Part shown: positions 9,721 through 21,429 of the stretch, in pieces
How positions within the stretch are numbered: the stretch's first letter is position 1
Layout: each line of letters starts with the position of its first letter
Source of the DNA: Saururus chinensis
Taxonomy: Eukaryota; Streptophyta; Magnoliopsida; Piperales; Saururaceae
Assembly (NCBI GenBank): GCA_035235625.1
Contig: CP141150.1
Location: 8,804,001 to 8,868,000, forward strand
Length of the DNA stretch: 64,000 nucleotides
Direction: 5' to 3'
The notes under the pieces: model-generated
What the model was told of the DNA's origin: nothing
Seen by the model: only the letters and a program-made list of their open reading frames with translations
Database searches by the model: none
Program-made: the position numbers and the translations under genes

Positions 9721-10597
9721 TCTATTCATGATCCCCACATCTTCTAGGCACCAATAGCATGTAAGAACAGAAATCAACTTAAACCTTCACACCCCGCCCA
9801 ACTAAAAAAAATAGATAACAAAGACGGAAGGGGCGGACCTGGAGAGTAGCTCTGGAGGATAGGGAGATGAGCTTCTTCCTGTCCTGGTTGCCGTTGGCAC
9901 CTCCCTTGGCCGTTATCAGCCCCTTTGTGACATGGTTTCTCTCCAAGCAACAAAACCCAATAGAGGCCAAAAAGTCAGATCGGTGGCAAGACTGCAAGGG
10001 ATCATTCCCCACCGAGATTAGACCTGCGATCGGAAATGAGGTTGCAGAGGAGGAGGGCAAGGCCTAAAATGATGGACTTGGGGAAGAGACGGGAGAGGGA
10101 GAGAGAAGAGAGAGGGTCGATGCCAAAGTGAGAGACGGCCAGAGCGGAAAACAACACGAAAAACCGAGAGCAGAAGAAGGTGGGTCACAGGGAGAGAGAA
10201 GAGAGGAAGTGGAGGGGGTTTACGTGGAAGAGGAGACGGCATGCTAGAAACAGCCCAAGCTCACGTCACCGGGAAAGATGGCGCACTCCTCCGAAAGCTT
10301 GCCAAAAACGTCCTTCCGTGTCTTTTAGATCTCGCCGGCGACAAGAGCAGAGAGTACAGTCACTACATAGGTGGGAGGCGGGAGATTTTCACACGGAGGG
10401 AAGGAATGGGTAAGTTGACGAAAGAAGAGACGGAGGTAACGTGAAGTTGGTGCTTCCGTCTCCGTTGGGGTGATGTCCTCTTTAAAACGTGCCCCTCCCT
10501 GATTCGTTGCTCATATTGGGCTCATTTGTTCAGGGAGCATAAAAAATGCTTCCTGGCTGGTGAAGGTTAACCAATGGATGAAAAATCACAACCTCTC
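9721..10597. other. Intergenic with GA-rich tract; possible 5' end of an unknown minus-strand gene
   Basis: From about 10050 to 10450 the plus strand is GA-rich, i.e. CT-rich on the minus strand, like a plant leader. An open minus-strand frame at 9779-10060 follows, but it has no ATG and I recognise nothing in it. No downstream exons are visible. Confidence 0.3.
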
Positions 10598-10795
10598 TTG
10601 TGAAGCTATAATAAATAAAAATTTATACATAATCTCTCACTAAAATTTATTAATTATTTATATTTTACTTATAATTACTTGCGGATAATATATAATATAA
10701 TTTTATTATAAATTTATTAATAAATATGAATGACATAAGTCTTGGAATTATGCCATAATTTTTTGCCGTCAACAGGGGAAATTAAGCGATGCGGG
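10598..10795 (+). repeat. AT-rich promoter-proximal repeat, copy 2 of 3 (upstream of CYP89 gene 1)
   Basis: Matches 4385-4610 and 40258-40480, including the terminal gccgtcaacaggggaaatta and agcgatgcgg. It ends about 115 bp before the CYP89 start codon. CYP89 gene 2 lacks it, so the two paralogues differ in distal promoter. Confidence 0.8.
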
Positions 10796-10830
10796 AACCT
10801 TCGTGGTCGTGGCCCAACCCCATTTTGACT

Positions 10831-10837
10831 TATGAAA
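10831..10837 (+). promoter_or_regulatory. Degenerate TATA box of CYP89 gene 1
   Basis: The position matching TATAAAA of gene 2 reads TATGAAA here, 79 bp upstream of the ATG. Flanking sequence (caaccccatttt, gtataacaagt) is shared with gene 2, so the alignment is secure. The change may weaken transcription. Confidence 0.5.
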
Positions 10838-10909
10838 GTACTTGTGTATAACAAGTGCTTCTGTGTATCGTCTTCCTCCGCCTTTTCCCTCTCTCTCTCT
10901 CCAGTCTCC

Positions 10910-12451
10910 ATGGCGGCGTGGGCTCTCCCACTCCTCGCTCTCTTCTTCTGTGCGGCCCTGACCTTCTTCTTCTCCGGCAAGCCCAGTCAGAAAAGGCTGC
11001 CTCCTGGGCCGCGTGGGCTTCCCCTCGTGGGCAATCTCTTATTGCTGCGAATTAAGTCGCTCTCCGACGTTGGGCCCATCCTCCGGCAGCTGCGACCCAT
11101 CTACGGGCCTATTGTCACCCTCCGCATCGGCCCCCGAGCCGCCGTCTTCATCACCGACCATGCCTTGGCCCACCAGGCCCTCGTCGCTAGCGGCGCTGCC
11201 TTCGCCGACCGCCCCCCCGCATCGCCCGCAGGCCGGATTACTAGCTCCAACCAGCACAACATCAGCGCCGCCGCCTACGGCCCCCTCTGGCGCCTTCTCC
11301 GCCGCAACCTCATGTCCGAGACCCTCCACCCCTCACGGGTCAGATCCTACGCCAAGGCGCGCAACTGGGTCCTCGGCGCCCTCCTCCGTAAGCTTGTTGC
11401 CGAGTCGGAAAAGGCCGGTAGCGTCCGGGTCATGGAGAGCTTTCAGTACGCTATGTTCTGCCTGCTTCTGCTCATGTGCTTCGGGCAGAAGCTCGACGAG
11501 AAGCTGGTCAGGGACATCGGGGAGTCGCAGAGGCAATTGCTATTGAATATCCTTCGATTCAACGTACTTTCTGTGCTACCTAGAATCGGAAAATTCTTGA
11601 AAAGCAAGAAGTTGAACGACTTGCTGGCCATCCGAAGAAGGCAGGCGGAGCTTCTCGTTCCCCTGATTAAGGCTCGGATGGAGAAGCAGGGAGACGAGGA
11701 AGACGACGAGAGCTCTGTTTTCTCGTATGTGGACTCGCTCTTGGAGCTGCAGTTGCCGGAGGAAGGAGGGCGAAAGCTGACTGAGGAGGAGATGATGTCC
11801 CTATGTTCCGAGTTCCTCAACGCCGGGACCGACACTACCTCCACTGTCCTCCAATGGGTCATGGCGAATTTGGTGAAGCACCGGGAGATACAAGAAAAAT
11901 TGGCCCGGGAGATCGATTCGGTGACGAGAGAAAGAGAAGGGGGGGAGAGCTCAGAGTTTGTCGGTGAAGAAGACTTGCAGAAGATGAAGTACCTGAAGGC
12001 GGTGGTGATGGAGACTCTGCGCCTTCACCCGCCAGGCCACTTCGTGCTGCCACATGCGGTGAAGGAGGAGGTGGAGATCAACGGATACGTGATACCCAAA
12101 GATGCTATGGTGAATTTTGCGGTGGCAGAGATGGGTCGGGACAAGAGGGTGTGGGAAGAACCCATGGAGTTTAGGCCGGAGCGGTTCTTGAATGCAGAGG
12201 AGACGGTGGACATAACGGGAACGAGGGAGATAAAGATGATGCGGTTTGGGGCCGGGAGGAGGATATGCCCGGGGATGGGGCTGGCGATGTTGCATATGGA
12301 GTTGTTCGTGGCCAACTTGGTGAGAGAGTTCGAGTGGAAGGCCAAAGAGGGGGAGGTAGTGGACCTTGCGGAGAAGGAGGAGTTCACCGTTGTCATGAAG
12401 AAGCCTTTAGAAGCTGTCATCATTCCGAGGAAGAAGACGATGCCTGTTTAG
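10910..12451 (+). CDS. Cytochrome P450, CYP89-type, gene 1
   Basis: Intronless, 513 codons, a normal length for microsomal plant P450s. I chose the ATG at 10910 (MAAWALPLLALFF) because it begins the hydrophobic ER anchor (residues 2-22) and is shared with gene 2; an in-frame ATG 78 bp upstream lies in the leader. The proline hinge LPPGPRGLPLVGN follows the anchor. Oxygen-binding I-helix AGTDTT is at 305-310, K-helix ETLR at 368-371, FRPERF at 421-426 and the haem loop FGAGRRICPG at 446-455 (ligand Cys453). All catalytic landmarks are present, so an active mono-oxygenase is likely. CYP89A members include Arabidopsis CYP89A9 of chlorophyll breakdown, but many have unknown substrates. There is one extra codon (RIKSL versus RKSL) relative to gene 2. 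The 5' half is strongly GC-rich. A paralogue and a pseudogene lie downstream. Confidence 0.93.
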   Translation: MAAWALPLLALFFCAALTFFFSGKPSQKRLPPGPRGLPLVGNLLLLRIKSLSDVGPILRQLRPIYGPIVTLRIGPRAAVFITDHALAHQALVASGAAFADRPPASPAGRITSSNQHNISAAAYGPLWRLLRRNLMSETLHPSRVRSYAKARNWVLGALLRKLVAESEKAGSVRVMESFQYAMFCLLLLMCFGQKLDEKLVRDIGESQRQLLLNILRFNVLSVLPRIGKFLKSKKLNDLLAIRRRQAELLVPLIKARMEKQGDEEDDESSVFSYVDSLLELQLPEEGGRKLTEEEMMSLCSEFLNAGTDTTSTVLQWVMANLVKHREIQEKLAREIDSVTREREGGESSEFVGEEDLQKMKYLKAVVMETLRLHPPGHFVLPHAVKEEVEINGYVIPKDAMVNFAVAEMGRDKRVWEEPMEFRPERFLNAEETVDITGTREIKMMRFGAGRRICPGMGLAMLHMELFVANLVREFEWKAKEGEVVDLAEKEEFTVVMKKPLEAVIIPRKKTMPV

Positions 12452-12694
12452 CAGAGAGGTTTTATACTGTCTGAAATCAAAACGTAGAATGCATTTATAA
12501 ACACCTCATTGATCTCCTTAGTATCATGTATGATATTTACCATGTATGGTACTCTTTAAAAATTTTTAATATTATATTATTTTATATAAAAAAAATTTAC
12601 CCGCCCCTTCCGACTCTTTTTCCTCTTTTCTACTAAAACAATGTCTATGCCGCTGGCCACCAACCGTCAACAATAATAATGGTGTTACGGAGGT
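12452..12694. other. 3' flank of CYP89 gene 1
   Basis: About 150 bp after the stop are homologous to the 3' flank of CYP89 gene 2 (gagaggttttata, gtctgaaatcaaaa, gatctccttagtat). This marks the 3' untranslated region and the extent of the gene duplication. An AT-rich stretch follows. Confidence 0.6.
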
Positions 12695-13050
12695 GCTCAG
12701 GAAATACATACGCACTTGCAAGGCCAAATAGTCAAGCAAATAAATCTTTCTCGTCAAGGTCATGGTCTCATGTCATTCGACCAAGTGTCTAGGCCACGAA
12801 GCCAAGCAACGAACCTGTCTAAGTTGGATGTGAGAACATGCCAAGATATTTCCTAAGCGAGCTAGCTGGAGGAAGACACCTCCTTGTGATACACAAATAT
12901 AACTTGGGCAACCCAGAAATCTGAATATTCTATCTTAGCCAAGCGCATGCAAGGGTCATTCTTTCCAACAAGGCCATAAGGCCGAACAGCTGCCCCGCAG
13001 GTTGGAGAGCCCTGTCTCCTAGCAGACGATGCTTCTGGCATGATAGCTAG
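12695..13050 (-). repeat. Inverted copy of the 3840-4335 repeat
   Basis: In reverse complement this segment contains, in the same order as 3840-4335, gctagctatcatg, cggccttatgg, ttggaaagaatg and cctccagctagctcgctta. It is diverged, so it is an old family copy. Confidence 0.55.
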
Positions 13051-14694
13051 TGTTAACCCCTTAACTTGGCAGATGGGAAAAGGGGACGGCTACCCCTTTG
13101 GGCAACGGACAGCCTAGGCAGCCCTTTGGGCACGGAAGGATGCTAGAGTAGCATTGGAGGTGTTTCGGACGGACTACTCACCTTGCAGATTAGGCTGAGG
13201 AGGAGTTCTTGCGTAGGCAGGACTCTAGTAGCGAAGCTGAGCACTATTTGGACTTAGGGATGGACTCCTAAGGAAGACATGATTAACTTATGCAAGATAG
13301 CTACACTCCTTGCTCAAGTAGGAGTCGAGAGCGAGTTCCTTGGACGGATCAGACTTTTAGAGGCAGTAGGGCGCTGGATTCTTGTTCGAAGATGGACTCC
13401 ATACAGGTTTCTTGATTTGGGCTGGGGTGGACTGCTTGTTGTGCTGAGAGTTGGTCAAGGTGAGAACTCTTGTATGGGTGGGTTATGTAACTCCTAGTAG
13501 CATAAGGACCAGCCTTTGGGCTGAAGTCTATTTAAGAGAGAGAGTAAGGGCGGCCATGGCTGGTCAGAGGACTATTTTTGTTCATGCATAGTGAACCAGG
13601 GAGCTGAGAAAGAGCTTTCAGCTTGGTGGATTAGCCTTTACCCTCTCCTTGCCTTGTATTTTGACGGACTGAAATATAGCTTGGGCAGAGACCCTTACAC
13701 CAGAGACGACTTGTACTGTGTTGTTGTTGTTTACTTGTGTTTTCCCTTGCGCATACTAGTGGGAAGGGACGAGATAGGTTGTTGGTTGTGTAGTGTAGTC
13801 AAGCCATCACGAGTGCAAACGCTAGGCAAAGCTGCGCACCCGTGACAGTTAGCAACACAATAAGACTTCATTGTCATTCAAGACAGCCAGTTGTAAGGCT
13901 AGGCATCGTACCAACAGCTTAACATTTCAGCTCACCATGTCCTCCCCTATATAGCATAAGAGATTTCTTGCATTCTGCTAAAGTGGCAGCCAAAGTGGAT
14001 GTATGGGCATATTTTTTCCAAAGTTTGTCAAACGGCCCCAAAATACTCCACAAGACTCTCCAATACTGTTTAGGGGGAAGGGGACATATTAAGACTCAAA
14101 ATATGTTATAGCCGACTATGTGTCCCCAACTTAGCCAACTATGTGTACGCATAGTTATGTGCATTTTGTGCAACGTTGCACACACATATTGCGCAACGTT
14201 GCAGGCCTCCCCCGCAACGCCTACATATATGGTATGCAACACCATGAGCATTTCTCGCAATACATGCATACTTAGTATATAACACTTCTACATGTGTGTG
14301 CGCCCCAATACGCGTCACTGATAGTCTGCTTTGCTATCCCGTGATAACCTCTTACGTATTATACTACCAATGAATTGAAACAATGGTGGCCCGTAACCCA
14401 AATATGCCCATTAACATGGCCATAGCCGCTTGCAGCCCTCTAGTGCGGAGTCGGGGCTAGTGGCCAGTAGACCAAGCACTAGCAACAGATAGCCAATGGT
14501 CAATCATGTAAACGGGTCATAAATATAAATAATATGTTTCACGATAAAAAGTCTTTTGACATAATATTCAACCTATAAAATTTAGATTCATAATTATCTA
14601 TTATAAATGTATATAAGTTAATATAAAGAGTTAATATAAAATTTTTATATATAACTAATGATCATTATGATTCTCAAAGCAATATATTATGAGG
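13051..14694. other. Intergenic repeat-like DNA, possible LTR remnant
   Basis: No gene recognised. Around 13525 a TATA-like ctatttaagagagag is followed by a leader-like stretch ending near 13846 in cgtgaca, which resembles an LTR of some element. I found no partner LTR or target duplication, so this is tentative. 14380-14480 is moderately GC-rich with no coding signal. Confidence 0.3.
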
Positions 14695-15219
14695 TTGTTT
14701 GTAGATGAAATTTCTGTAAAATTCTATCAATTTTTCCATAATTTCAGCTCGAATTATCGGAATCATGTTTGTGTATAGAAAGTGGATGAAATTAAATATT
14801 ATATCCAAAAGTTGATTCTACATCATTTCGAGCCAAAATCACCAATTCACCTCATCACCCATTTTAAAATTATAGATGTCACTATCTTTTAAGAGTTGCC
14901 TCTCATATCGATTTAAACTTCAAAAAGCAAGCCATATAAGTAAGGCTCACTTTGAAAGTTTAAAATTACTTATCCTTATGAGATCTTATTTAATAAGGCT
15001 AGAATTTAAGAACGTAATAATACCAAAAATATACATATCCAAGTTTGGGAGAGAGAGAGATATTAGTTTAAAGTTTTAAATTAGGTTTAACGCAACATCT
15101 AAATTTATTCTAAAATTTTTTATTACCAACCATAATTCACATTTAATGGTAATTTTTTTAAATTAATTTCAAAAAATTCTACTTTCATTTCTAAAAAATT
15201 CAACACCCAAATAGCCCCT
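14695..15219. mobile_element. Possible MITE with TTTGGGT-type ends
   Basis: Starts gttgtttgtagatgaaattt and ends caacacccaaatagcccc. Both the interior and the ends (gaatttt, aattaatttcaaaaaatt) resemble stretches near 5955-6100 and 60290-60390. The ends are only weakly inverted. No transposase. Confidence 0.3.
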
Positions 15220-16329
15220 ATAATTATAATATGTAAAAGAAATTTTATTTAATATATATTTTATTTTATCTTATCTAATATATATTTACACATAAAATAC
15301 ATATACATTTAGATAAATATAAAAATGTAACAAATTCTAGAAGAGGAAGTATATCCTTTGAGTTTCTAAAGTTTGGCAAAACGGTTTTGTATCCAAGTGT
15401 GTATTTGCCTCAAGGGGAAACCGGTTGTGAGATGATCTCATGGTTCATTGCTGCAACAAAAAAATCAATAAAATTCATAAAAAACCATCCTAGATCGTAA
15501 ATAAATGTTGAGCCAAGCCACTTATATTTCTGAACGGAATTGGATTTTCGAGACAATGAAGTAAATCCATATCTGTGTGTATCTTAAACCCAAAAAGCTG
15601 GTATCATTAGTCATGATCGGTAAAATCCATATTTGTGGAAAATAAAGAAACCAGAGAGGGAGAGATGTGACTTTCCGAGAGCCTCATACAACGGCGTTAA
15701 GAAGCTTTTACACCCAAAAATCCCTTCAAACCAAAATGCCCTTACTAATTTCATAAAATTACACAAAATAACAAAACATGGTGCCTACTAATATACAATG
15801 TGTGCCCCAACCCCATTTGAGGGTAATCTATATTTATATTAATAAAGTGAGAAAGGAGGTCAATCTTCCCAAGTGGCAAATGTGCTGAGATCAACCTGAA
15901 GTAACCAAATTCAGCAACAAAATGTAAAATAGTTATTTTCTCCAAAACAAAAAAGTCAAGGACATATGAGTAGGTTCCATGTCTTAGTCGACACAATTTA
16001 CCTTGCGATTTTGTTCAGAGAATAATGTCCCTCGCTTTTTGTATGCATCCTGCCCTTCCTTGGCTATTTTTCTACCCAGTCCCCATACTTCAACCTCTAG
16101 AACTTGGGCTTCCAAAGGTAAAAATCCTAGAGCAGAAGATAGCTACACAAATCGGAAATAGAACAACAACAAAAAAAACTATATGTTGTAAAATCAGATC
16201 TATAACATCATATATGCATTAAAGATGAATCATAAACAGGAAAACATCAAGCAGGCAGCAGCTTATTGCAGTGTATATTCTAATAATTCTAATACTTTAA
16301 CCTCTAATGCTGACGACGGTGGCGGCATC
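15220..16329. other. Intergenic, nothing recognised
   Basis: AT-rich DNA with no supported gene or RNA gene. Confidence 0.5.
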
Positions 16330-17809
16330 GGCAGTGGAATTGGCGGTCAAAACCATTGTCAGGATGAAAGAGTTGCTGTCCCGAGGATTTTAGGAAGCGC
16401 CGGAACTAGTCACGGCCAAACAGGGTGTCAAAAATTAATGCGGCAAAACCCACGATCCACGGCGGCACACTAGGGCGGCCGGGAGAAAGAGTCAAGCCAA
16501 TAAGAATGGCGGTGCGACCAGATGTCGAGGGTGTACACTCTAAAGATCAGCCGGTAGCTAAAACGTGCTTAGCCGGCCACAAGACATCAAAATCGGTCGT
16601 GGACAGCACCCAACGGCGACGATTTCGGTCAACAAAGGCCCACATAAGGGCGAGAGTGTGGGGCAACGCTCGAGGACAAAGGAAGGGTGGAGGAAGGCTA
16701 TGTGTCAACTCCACTCGGTGGCCAAGCCATCCGATGGTCAGGCGGCGCGAATGCGGCGCCTAAACCCAGAATTACACGCGTGGCCACATGCACACGCTGC
16801 CCAAAGGGGCGGGGGAGAGGGTTGAACGGAGACGACCCAAGGCCCACAAAAGCCAACAGGGCTAAGGCCCTAGCGGTGGCCAATCACTACCCACAACCAC
16901 AACTAATGGTGCGGGTAGCTGTGCATCTCGCACGACAAAGAGCAGGGAGAGGGTTCAGGGTCAAGCAAAGGCCACGAGGCTGTCACTAGCCAAGGCCTGT
17001 GCAGGTGAACTCGTCCACTTTCAGTCAAGGTAAGTCATACAGATTCTTGCCAGAGGCCGTCCAGTACCAACGGCGTAAAATGGGCAAGAAGGGTCAACGG
17101 GCAAATATGCCGGTGAGCAGAATAGCTAGGGTTGTGAGCCAAAGGGAGGAGCACGTGTCATAGGCGATCAAGCCAGGCAAGGTGAGACCGTCTCTAGTCG
17201 TTACTAGACTGAAGTCGAATTCTCGGTGGCCATTCGGCCACTACCGGTCAATGCCGATGGCGTCAAAAGCCAAACACAGAGGGGCTGACCGGGGAAAACC
17301 CATAAGGGCGGAGCGGCCATGGGGACGGCGGCTGAATCAAAATATACAGTGGGGAGAGGGCAAACCAGGGGAGGAGGTGGAGCGACCGTGGGGGGCCGGG
17401 GTAGTGGCCCCCTGGCATCGCACCACCGGGGCAGAGCCGGTGGCGGCGGCCCCATGGCCCACCGGCGGCCGGGCACAAGGAAAAGACGGAAAGGGGGGGG
17501 GGGGCGCACTATTCACAAATTCCTGGATCGAGCCGAGCCTGATCTTTTATCTGTCATTCTTTTTTTTTCCACTTATGTCCTCATTACACGCGTACCACCT
17601 GTTTACGCGTTATCAGTCCAAAACTCGCACCGTAAGCGCGCAGCGACGCCCATGGCCCGCGACTAAGCCCCACACCCGACTCTACGGGTATAAATATAGG
17701 AAAAATATACAAATACACATACATTGAAACGTCACATTTTCCTGCCGAAAATGACCAGAAAAATAGCAGGAAAATCCCAAAAAATCGTAGAAAAATCAGG
17801 GACCTTACA
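16330..17809 (-). mobile_element. Truncated Ty3/gypsy LTR on the minus strand
   Basis: Reading the minus strand from 17809, the sequence starts TGTAAGGTCCCTGATTTTT, exactly as the LTRs at 19098 and 61711. It continues with the GC-rich insert found in the 61711 LTR but absent from the 19098 LTR. Matching words include the inverse of atgccggtgag, cgtaaaatgggcaagaag and cacggcggcacactagg. It lacks the distal LTR end. Long open frames here are GC-rich LTR sequence, not genes. Confidence 0.75.
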
Positions 17810-19097
17810 ATGGCCACTTACGTTCTGACTAGTTAAAATCTGTCAGACGTATTTTCTTCCAAATTGGTTAGCTTGTGACCTAGATGGAGTGTGTTTCTGT
17901 GGCCTTCATTGTCGGATGGATTTGAAATCCCTTTTGCTAGAGGCAAGAGAGTGTGTATGCGGTGGAATTTGAGACTCTTTCCACCTCCTTTCGGAGATTC
18001 ATGGTTAAGAGCGATTTTAAGGATGAGATTTTGAGCCTCCAAAATTGTGGACGGCTTTGAGGTAACTACTTCGACACTAGTGAGTGTGGTGGTTACGATT
18101 TTGAGGAAGGAGGGTGTGAGTTTGGTGTGGTTTTGATGATTAGTTGACTGCTCAGAGAGTAGTGGTAGACCGTCATAAGAAGCAAGTGATGTTTGTGTGC
18201 CCTGAAGGTTTGAATGTTGTAACCAGGGTGTTTGAAAATAGTCAGCCCTATGCTTTGGGTGAACCATTAAGGCTAGGCGAGGTGCAACTAAAGGTTGCAG
18301 AGCCTTTTGGTGGGTTGTTTGAGAAGCTATCTTAGGGATTAGTCTAGAAGAGCACATTGCCAATGATTTCCTGACATGTTCCCTGATGACTTACCGTGTT
18401 TTCCTCCGATGAGAATGGTAGAGTTCGTTGAGTTAGTGCTTCGTGCACTCTACCTCTAGGGCATCGTGCGGGATGACCAACTAGAGTGGAAAGAACTCAA
18501 GGATGAGTTTGCAGAACTTATGGTTAAGATGATTGTTTGACCAAGAGTATGATCTTGGGGGTAGATTGGATTTGTGTTGGTGATGAAGTAGGTTGTATTC
18601 CTATGTTTATGCATCGACGTTGTGTGTTTAACTGAGCGACCTTGGAGAATAAGTTTCTTGCTCAGATTGGATACCCCTGGGAGGGATCTTGTATGAAAAG
18701 GCACTTTGATTCGCCAACATGTTGGGCCGAGGTAAGTGAGCTGTAGATGCTCAATTGTGAATTGTCTGGCTTTGTGTAGACTAGTTGAAGTTAGCCAGGC
18801 AAGGGCTTCAGACAGCTCAAAGCTGATATGAGGGTTATGCTAATTGGAGGCGAAGTGATCTCCAGTTTGAGTTGCGAGCACTTCAATCAGATCCTTTGAT
18901 GGACAAGGTAAGTTGGGGATGACAAAGGTCAATCCTATGGCGAAGATATTGTGGCAAGTATCATACTTCCGAGATGGTGACTTGGGATGTTTAGGCGGAT
19001 ATGAGAGAGAGATACCCCGAGGTATTTGCTGTTTCAGCTATACGTTGTAAGTTGATCATGAAATTTCGGGGACAAAATTTTTCCAAGGAGGGAAGAA
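17810..19097 (+). pseudogene. Degenerate internal region of a Ty3/gypsy retrotransposon
   Basis: Broken pol sequence in plus orientation. Near 18368-18440 the frame reads DMFPDDLPCFPPMRMVEFVE, the protease/RT linker of chromovirus-like gypsy elements. Near 18478 it reads LEWKELKDEFAELM, then a decayed LCIDYR-like RT motif around 18590. Near 18965 HTSEMVTWD and ADMRE match the end of the integrase C-terminal region. Stops and frameshifts are frequent, and most of RT, RNase H and integrase is deleted. The region ends in a polypurine tract (ccaaggagggaag) directly before the LTR. Confidence 0.8.
19081..19096 (+). other. Polypurine tract of the gypsy element
   Basis: Purine-rich ccaaggagggaagaa, preceded by tttcggggacaaaat, lies immediately before the TG of the 3' LTR. 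This is the standard plus-strand primer site of Ty3/gypsy elements. Confidence 0.75.
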
Positions 19098-19735
19098 TGT
19101 AAGGTCCCTGATTTTTCTATGATTTTCTGGGATTTTCTTGCTATTTTTCTGGTCATTTTCGGAGGGAAAATGTGATGCTTCGACGTATTCGTATTTAAGT
19201 ATTTTTTCCCTATATTTATACCCGTAGAGTTGGGTGTGGGGCTTAGTCGCAGGCTGCGGGCCTTGCTGCGCGCTTACGGCACGAATTTTGGAGCTACGAC
19301 GCATAATCGGTGGGTGAACACGTGTTAGGGACATAGATGTAAAAATTAAAAAGATTAACTTATATAAGAAATCCATCGACCGAGCGACTTCCACTGTCGT
19401 GACAGCAGCTCTCTCAGCCAGGCAACGGTTTTGGCCGCCAACTCCACCGACGACGCCGCCACCACCGACGCCGCCACCGTCGTGTGCTCGCCATCGAACA
19501 TCATGATTAAGAGGTAGGGGAGCTTTGAATTCGTAATTTCATGATAGCATGCTTGAATGAGTAGTAGCATGCTAGGATTGCACGTTGTGCATATAAGCAT
19601 GATTATATGGTATGTTTATATACATATGGCATGCACATGAGCTGTAAGTGCGGTTGATGTATGTGTAATACGGGTGCTGAGTATGATTGATATGCATGAG
19701 ATGTATGCATGTTTTATGGATGTGGATTATGTATG

Positions 19736-20041
19736 CACTCGTGATGGCTAGCAAATATGTCAGCATGCTACGTATGGATTATGCATGTGCTAGTGATGGC
19801 TACCGTGCATGTTTGGAGTATGTATGTATGCATGTGCTAGTGATGGCTAGCGTGCATGTTTGAAGTATGTATGAATGCATATGCATGTGCTAGTGATGGC
19901 TAGCGTGTATGTTTGACGTATGTATGCATGTGCTAGTGATGGCTAGCATGCATGTTTGAAGTATGTATGAATGTGTATGCATGTGCTAGTGATGGCTAGC
20001 GTGTATGTTTGATGTATGTATGCACTAATGATGGCTAGTGA
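19736..20041 (+). repeat. Minisatellite in LTR, unit about 50 bp, seven copies
   Basis: The core gtgctagtgatggctagc recurs seven times, separated by variable spacers of gcatgtttgaagtatgtatg type. Spacing is 40-54 bp. Confidence 0.85.
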
Positions 20042-20801
20042 GCATGTGTGTAAGTTACGTATGTATGACCGTATGTGTATGTTATACGTATGTGTGAGAC
20101 ATACGTATGTATGATGGCTTTTTGCCTATGATATGGTTATGTGTAAGTGTATGTAGGCAGATGTATGGGCGATGGACAGTAAGAGGTGACAGAGGTTTGG
20201 TCTGGATTTGGATTTGGATGTGTAAGCGTATGACGGATGACAGAGGATAAGAGTATGACGGGCAAGGATTAGAATGGATCAGTTTGGGTTGGATTGTATG
20301 TTGGGCGATTGTTAGACAGTAAGAGTGTGCATAATTGTACAAACATAATGTACAGATTATGAAGTGAAAAGTAAGCATAATAAGTGAGACATAAGTAAGA
20401 GGGCGACAACTGGGTTGGTTCTAAGAAGCTTCATTTGAGGATGTCAGTGTAAGATGATTTGGCCATAAGATGGATGGCAAAGTATGTAAGACTGTAAGGG
20501 TTTGATGTACGATGAGTTTTGTCCATGATGTGGACGGGTAAGTGAAGTCTGCTGCCTTGATGGACTAGGGTTTCGATCGGGCTCAGCTTCGGTTTGATCA
20601 GTCGAGGACTGTGAGTTGTGTGGCATAATTGTACTGCATAATGTACTTAATTCAAACTTGAATTATAAACACAGCTAATGATAGCGCTGTGAGTTTGAGA
20701 CCTGTGGGTTCGACAGATTAAGTTCCGTGTTTGAGCTAGCCGATAATGAGTCGGCCGAGCATTTCTCATGTCTTGCCATGGTGTTTATCTTGCGGGATGT
20801 T

Positions 20802-21060
20802 GTCTGTGTGTTGTATAGAGCACCGGACGTCTAATGTTCTGCTGAGAGCGACGTTGTTTCTGATTTGGTCTGCGTGCTGTATGAAGCCCAGACATTTGAT
20901 GCTCTGTTGAGAGCGATGTACATTTCTGACTTTGTCTGTGTGCTGTATGAAGCCCAGACGTCTGATGCTCTGTTGAGAGCGAAGTATGTTTTCGATTTGG
21001 TCTGTGTGCTATATTAAGCCTAGACGTTTGATGCTCTATTGAGAGCGTTATATGTTTCCG
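20802..21060 (+). repeat. Minisatellite in LTR, unit about 67 bp, four copies
   Basis: Units follow the pattern tctgtgtgctgtatgaagcc, cagacgtctgatgctctg, ttgagagcga, with substitutions. The first unit is the most diverged. Confidence 0.85.
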
Positions 21061-21118
21061 CCAAAGAGTGGCACTATACGTTTCTACCCAAGTGGCATTG
21101 TATGTTTTCTGCCCAAGA

Positions 21119-21190
21119 GTGGCAATGGCACTATAAGACCCATTATGGTGGGCAATTCTATGGCACTATAAGACCCATTATGGTGGGCAA
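21119..21190 (+). repeat. Short tandem duplication in LTR
   Basis: ggcactataagacccattat followed by ggtgggcaa occurs twice in succession, with a partial third copy. Confidence 0.8.
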
Positions 21191-21429
21191 CTGTATGACC
21201 CCTTATGTGTGGGTGTTTATGTTTGCGCGCTCAGGTAAGTAGTATCATGGATCTACTCTTACCTGTTTGATCCAGTGCCCCATGAGCATTGGTGTGCCTT
21301 ACCTTCGGAAAAGTCCATGGCGTCTAGTCACTCCCCGGAGGTTAAGGTGTTGCCCCAGTGGCATTCTTTTCCATTTCGACTTTGGAGCTTATTAGTTGTA
21401 ATGAGCTTCAATGGTCGTTGATATGTGTA

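Noticed and set aside
9779..10060. Minus-strand open frame suggestive of a transit-peptide exon
   Set aside because: No ATG start, no recognised family and no downstream exon; kept only as a remark on the region.
17182..17727. A 181-codon open frame
   Set aside because: GC-rich LTR sequence read in antisense to the element; low-complexity Gly/Arg/Pro composition.
19736..20041. CRISPR-like regularly spaced repeat
   Set aside because: The repeated core gtgatggctagc has degenerate, related spacers and lies inside an LTR of a plant retrotransposon; it is a minisatellite.
20640..20760. Possible tRNA-like stretch (gtgggttcgacag)
   Set aside because: The TpsiC-like word is not accompanied by a matching acceptor stem or anticodon arm.
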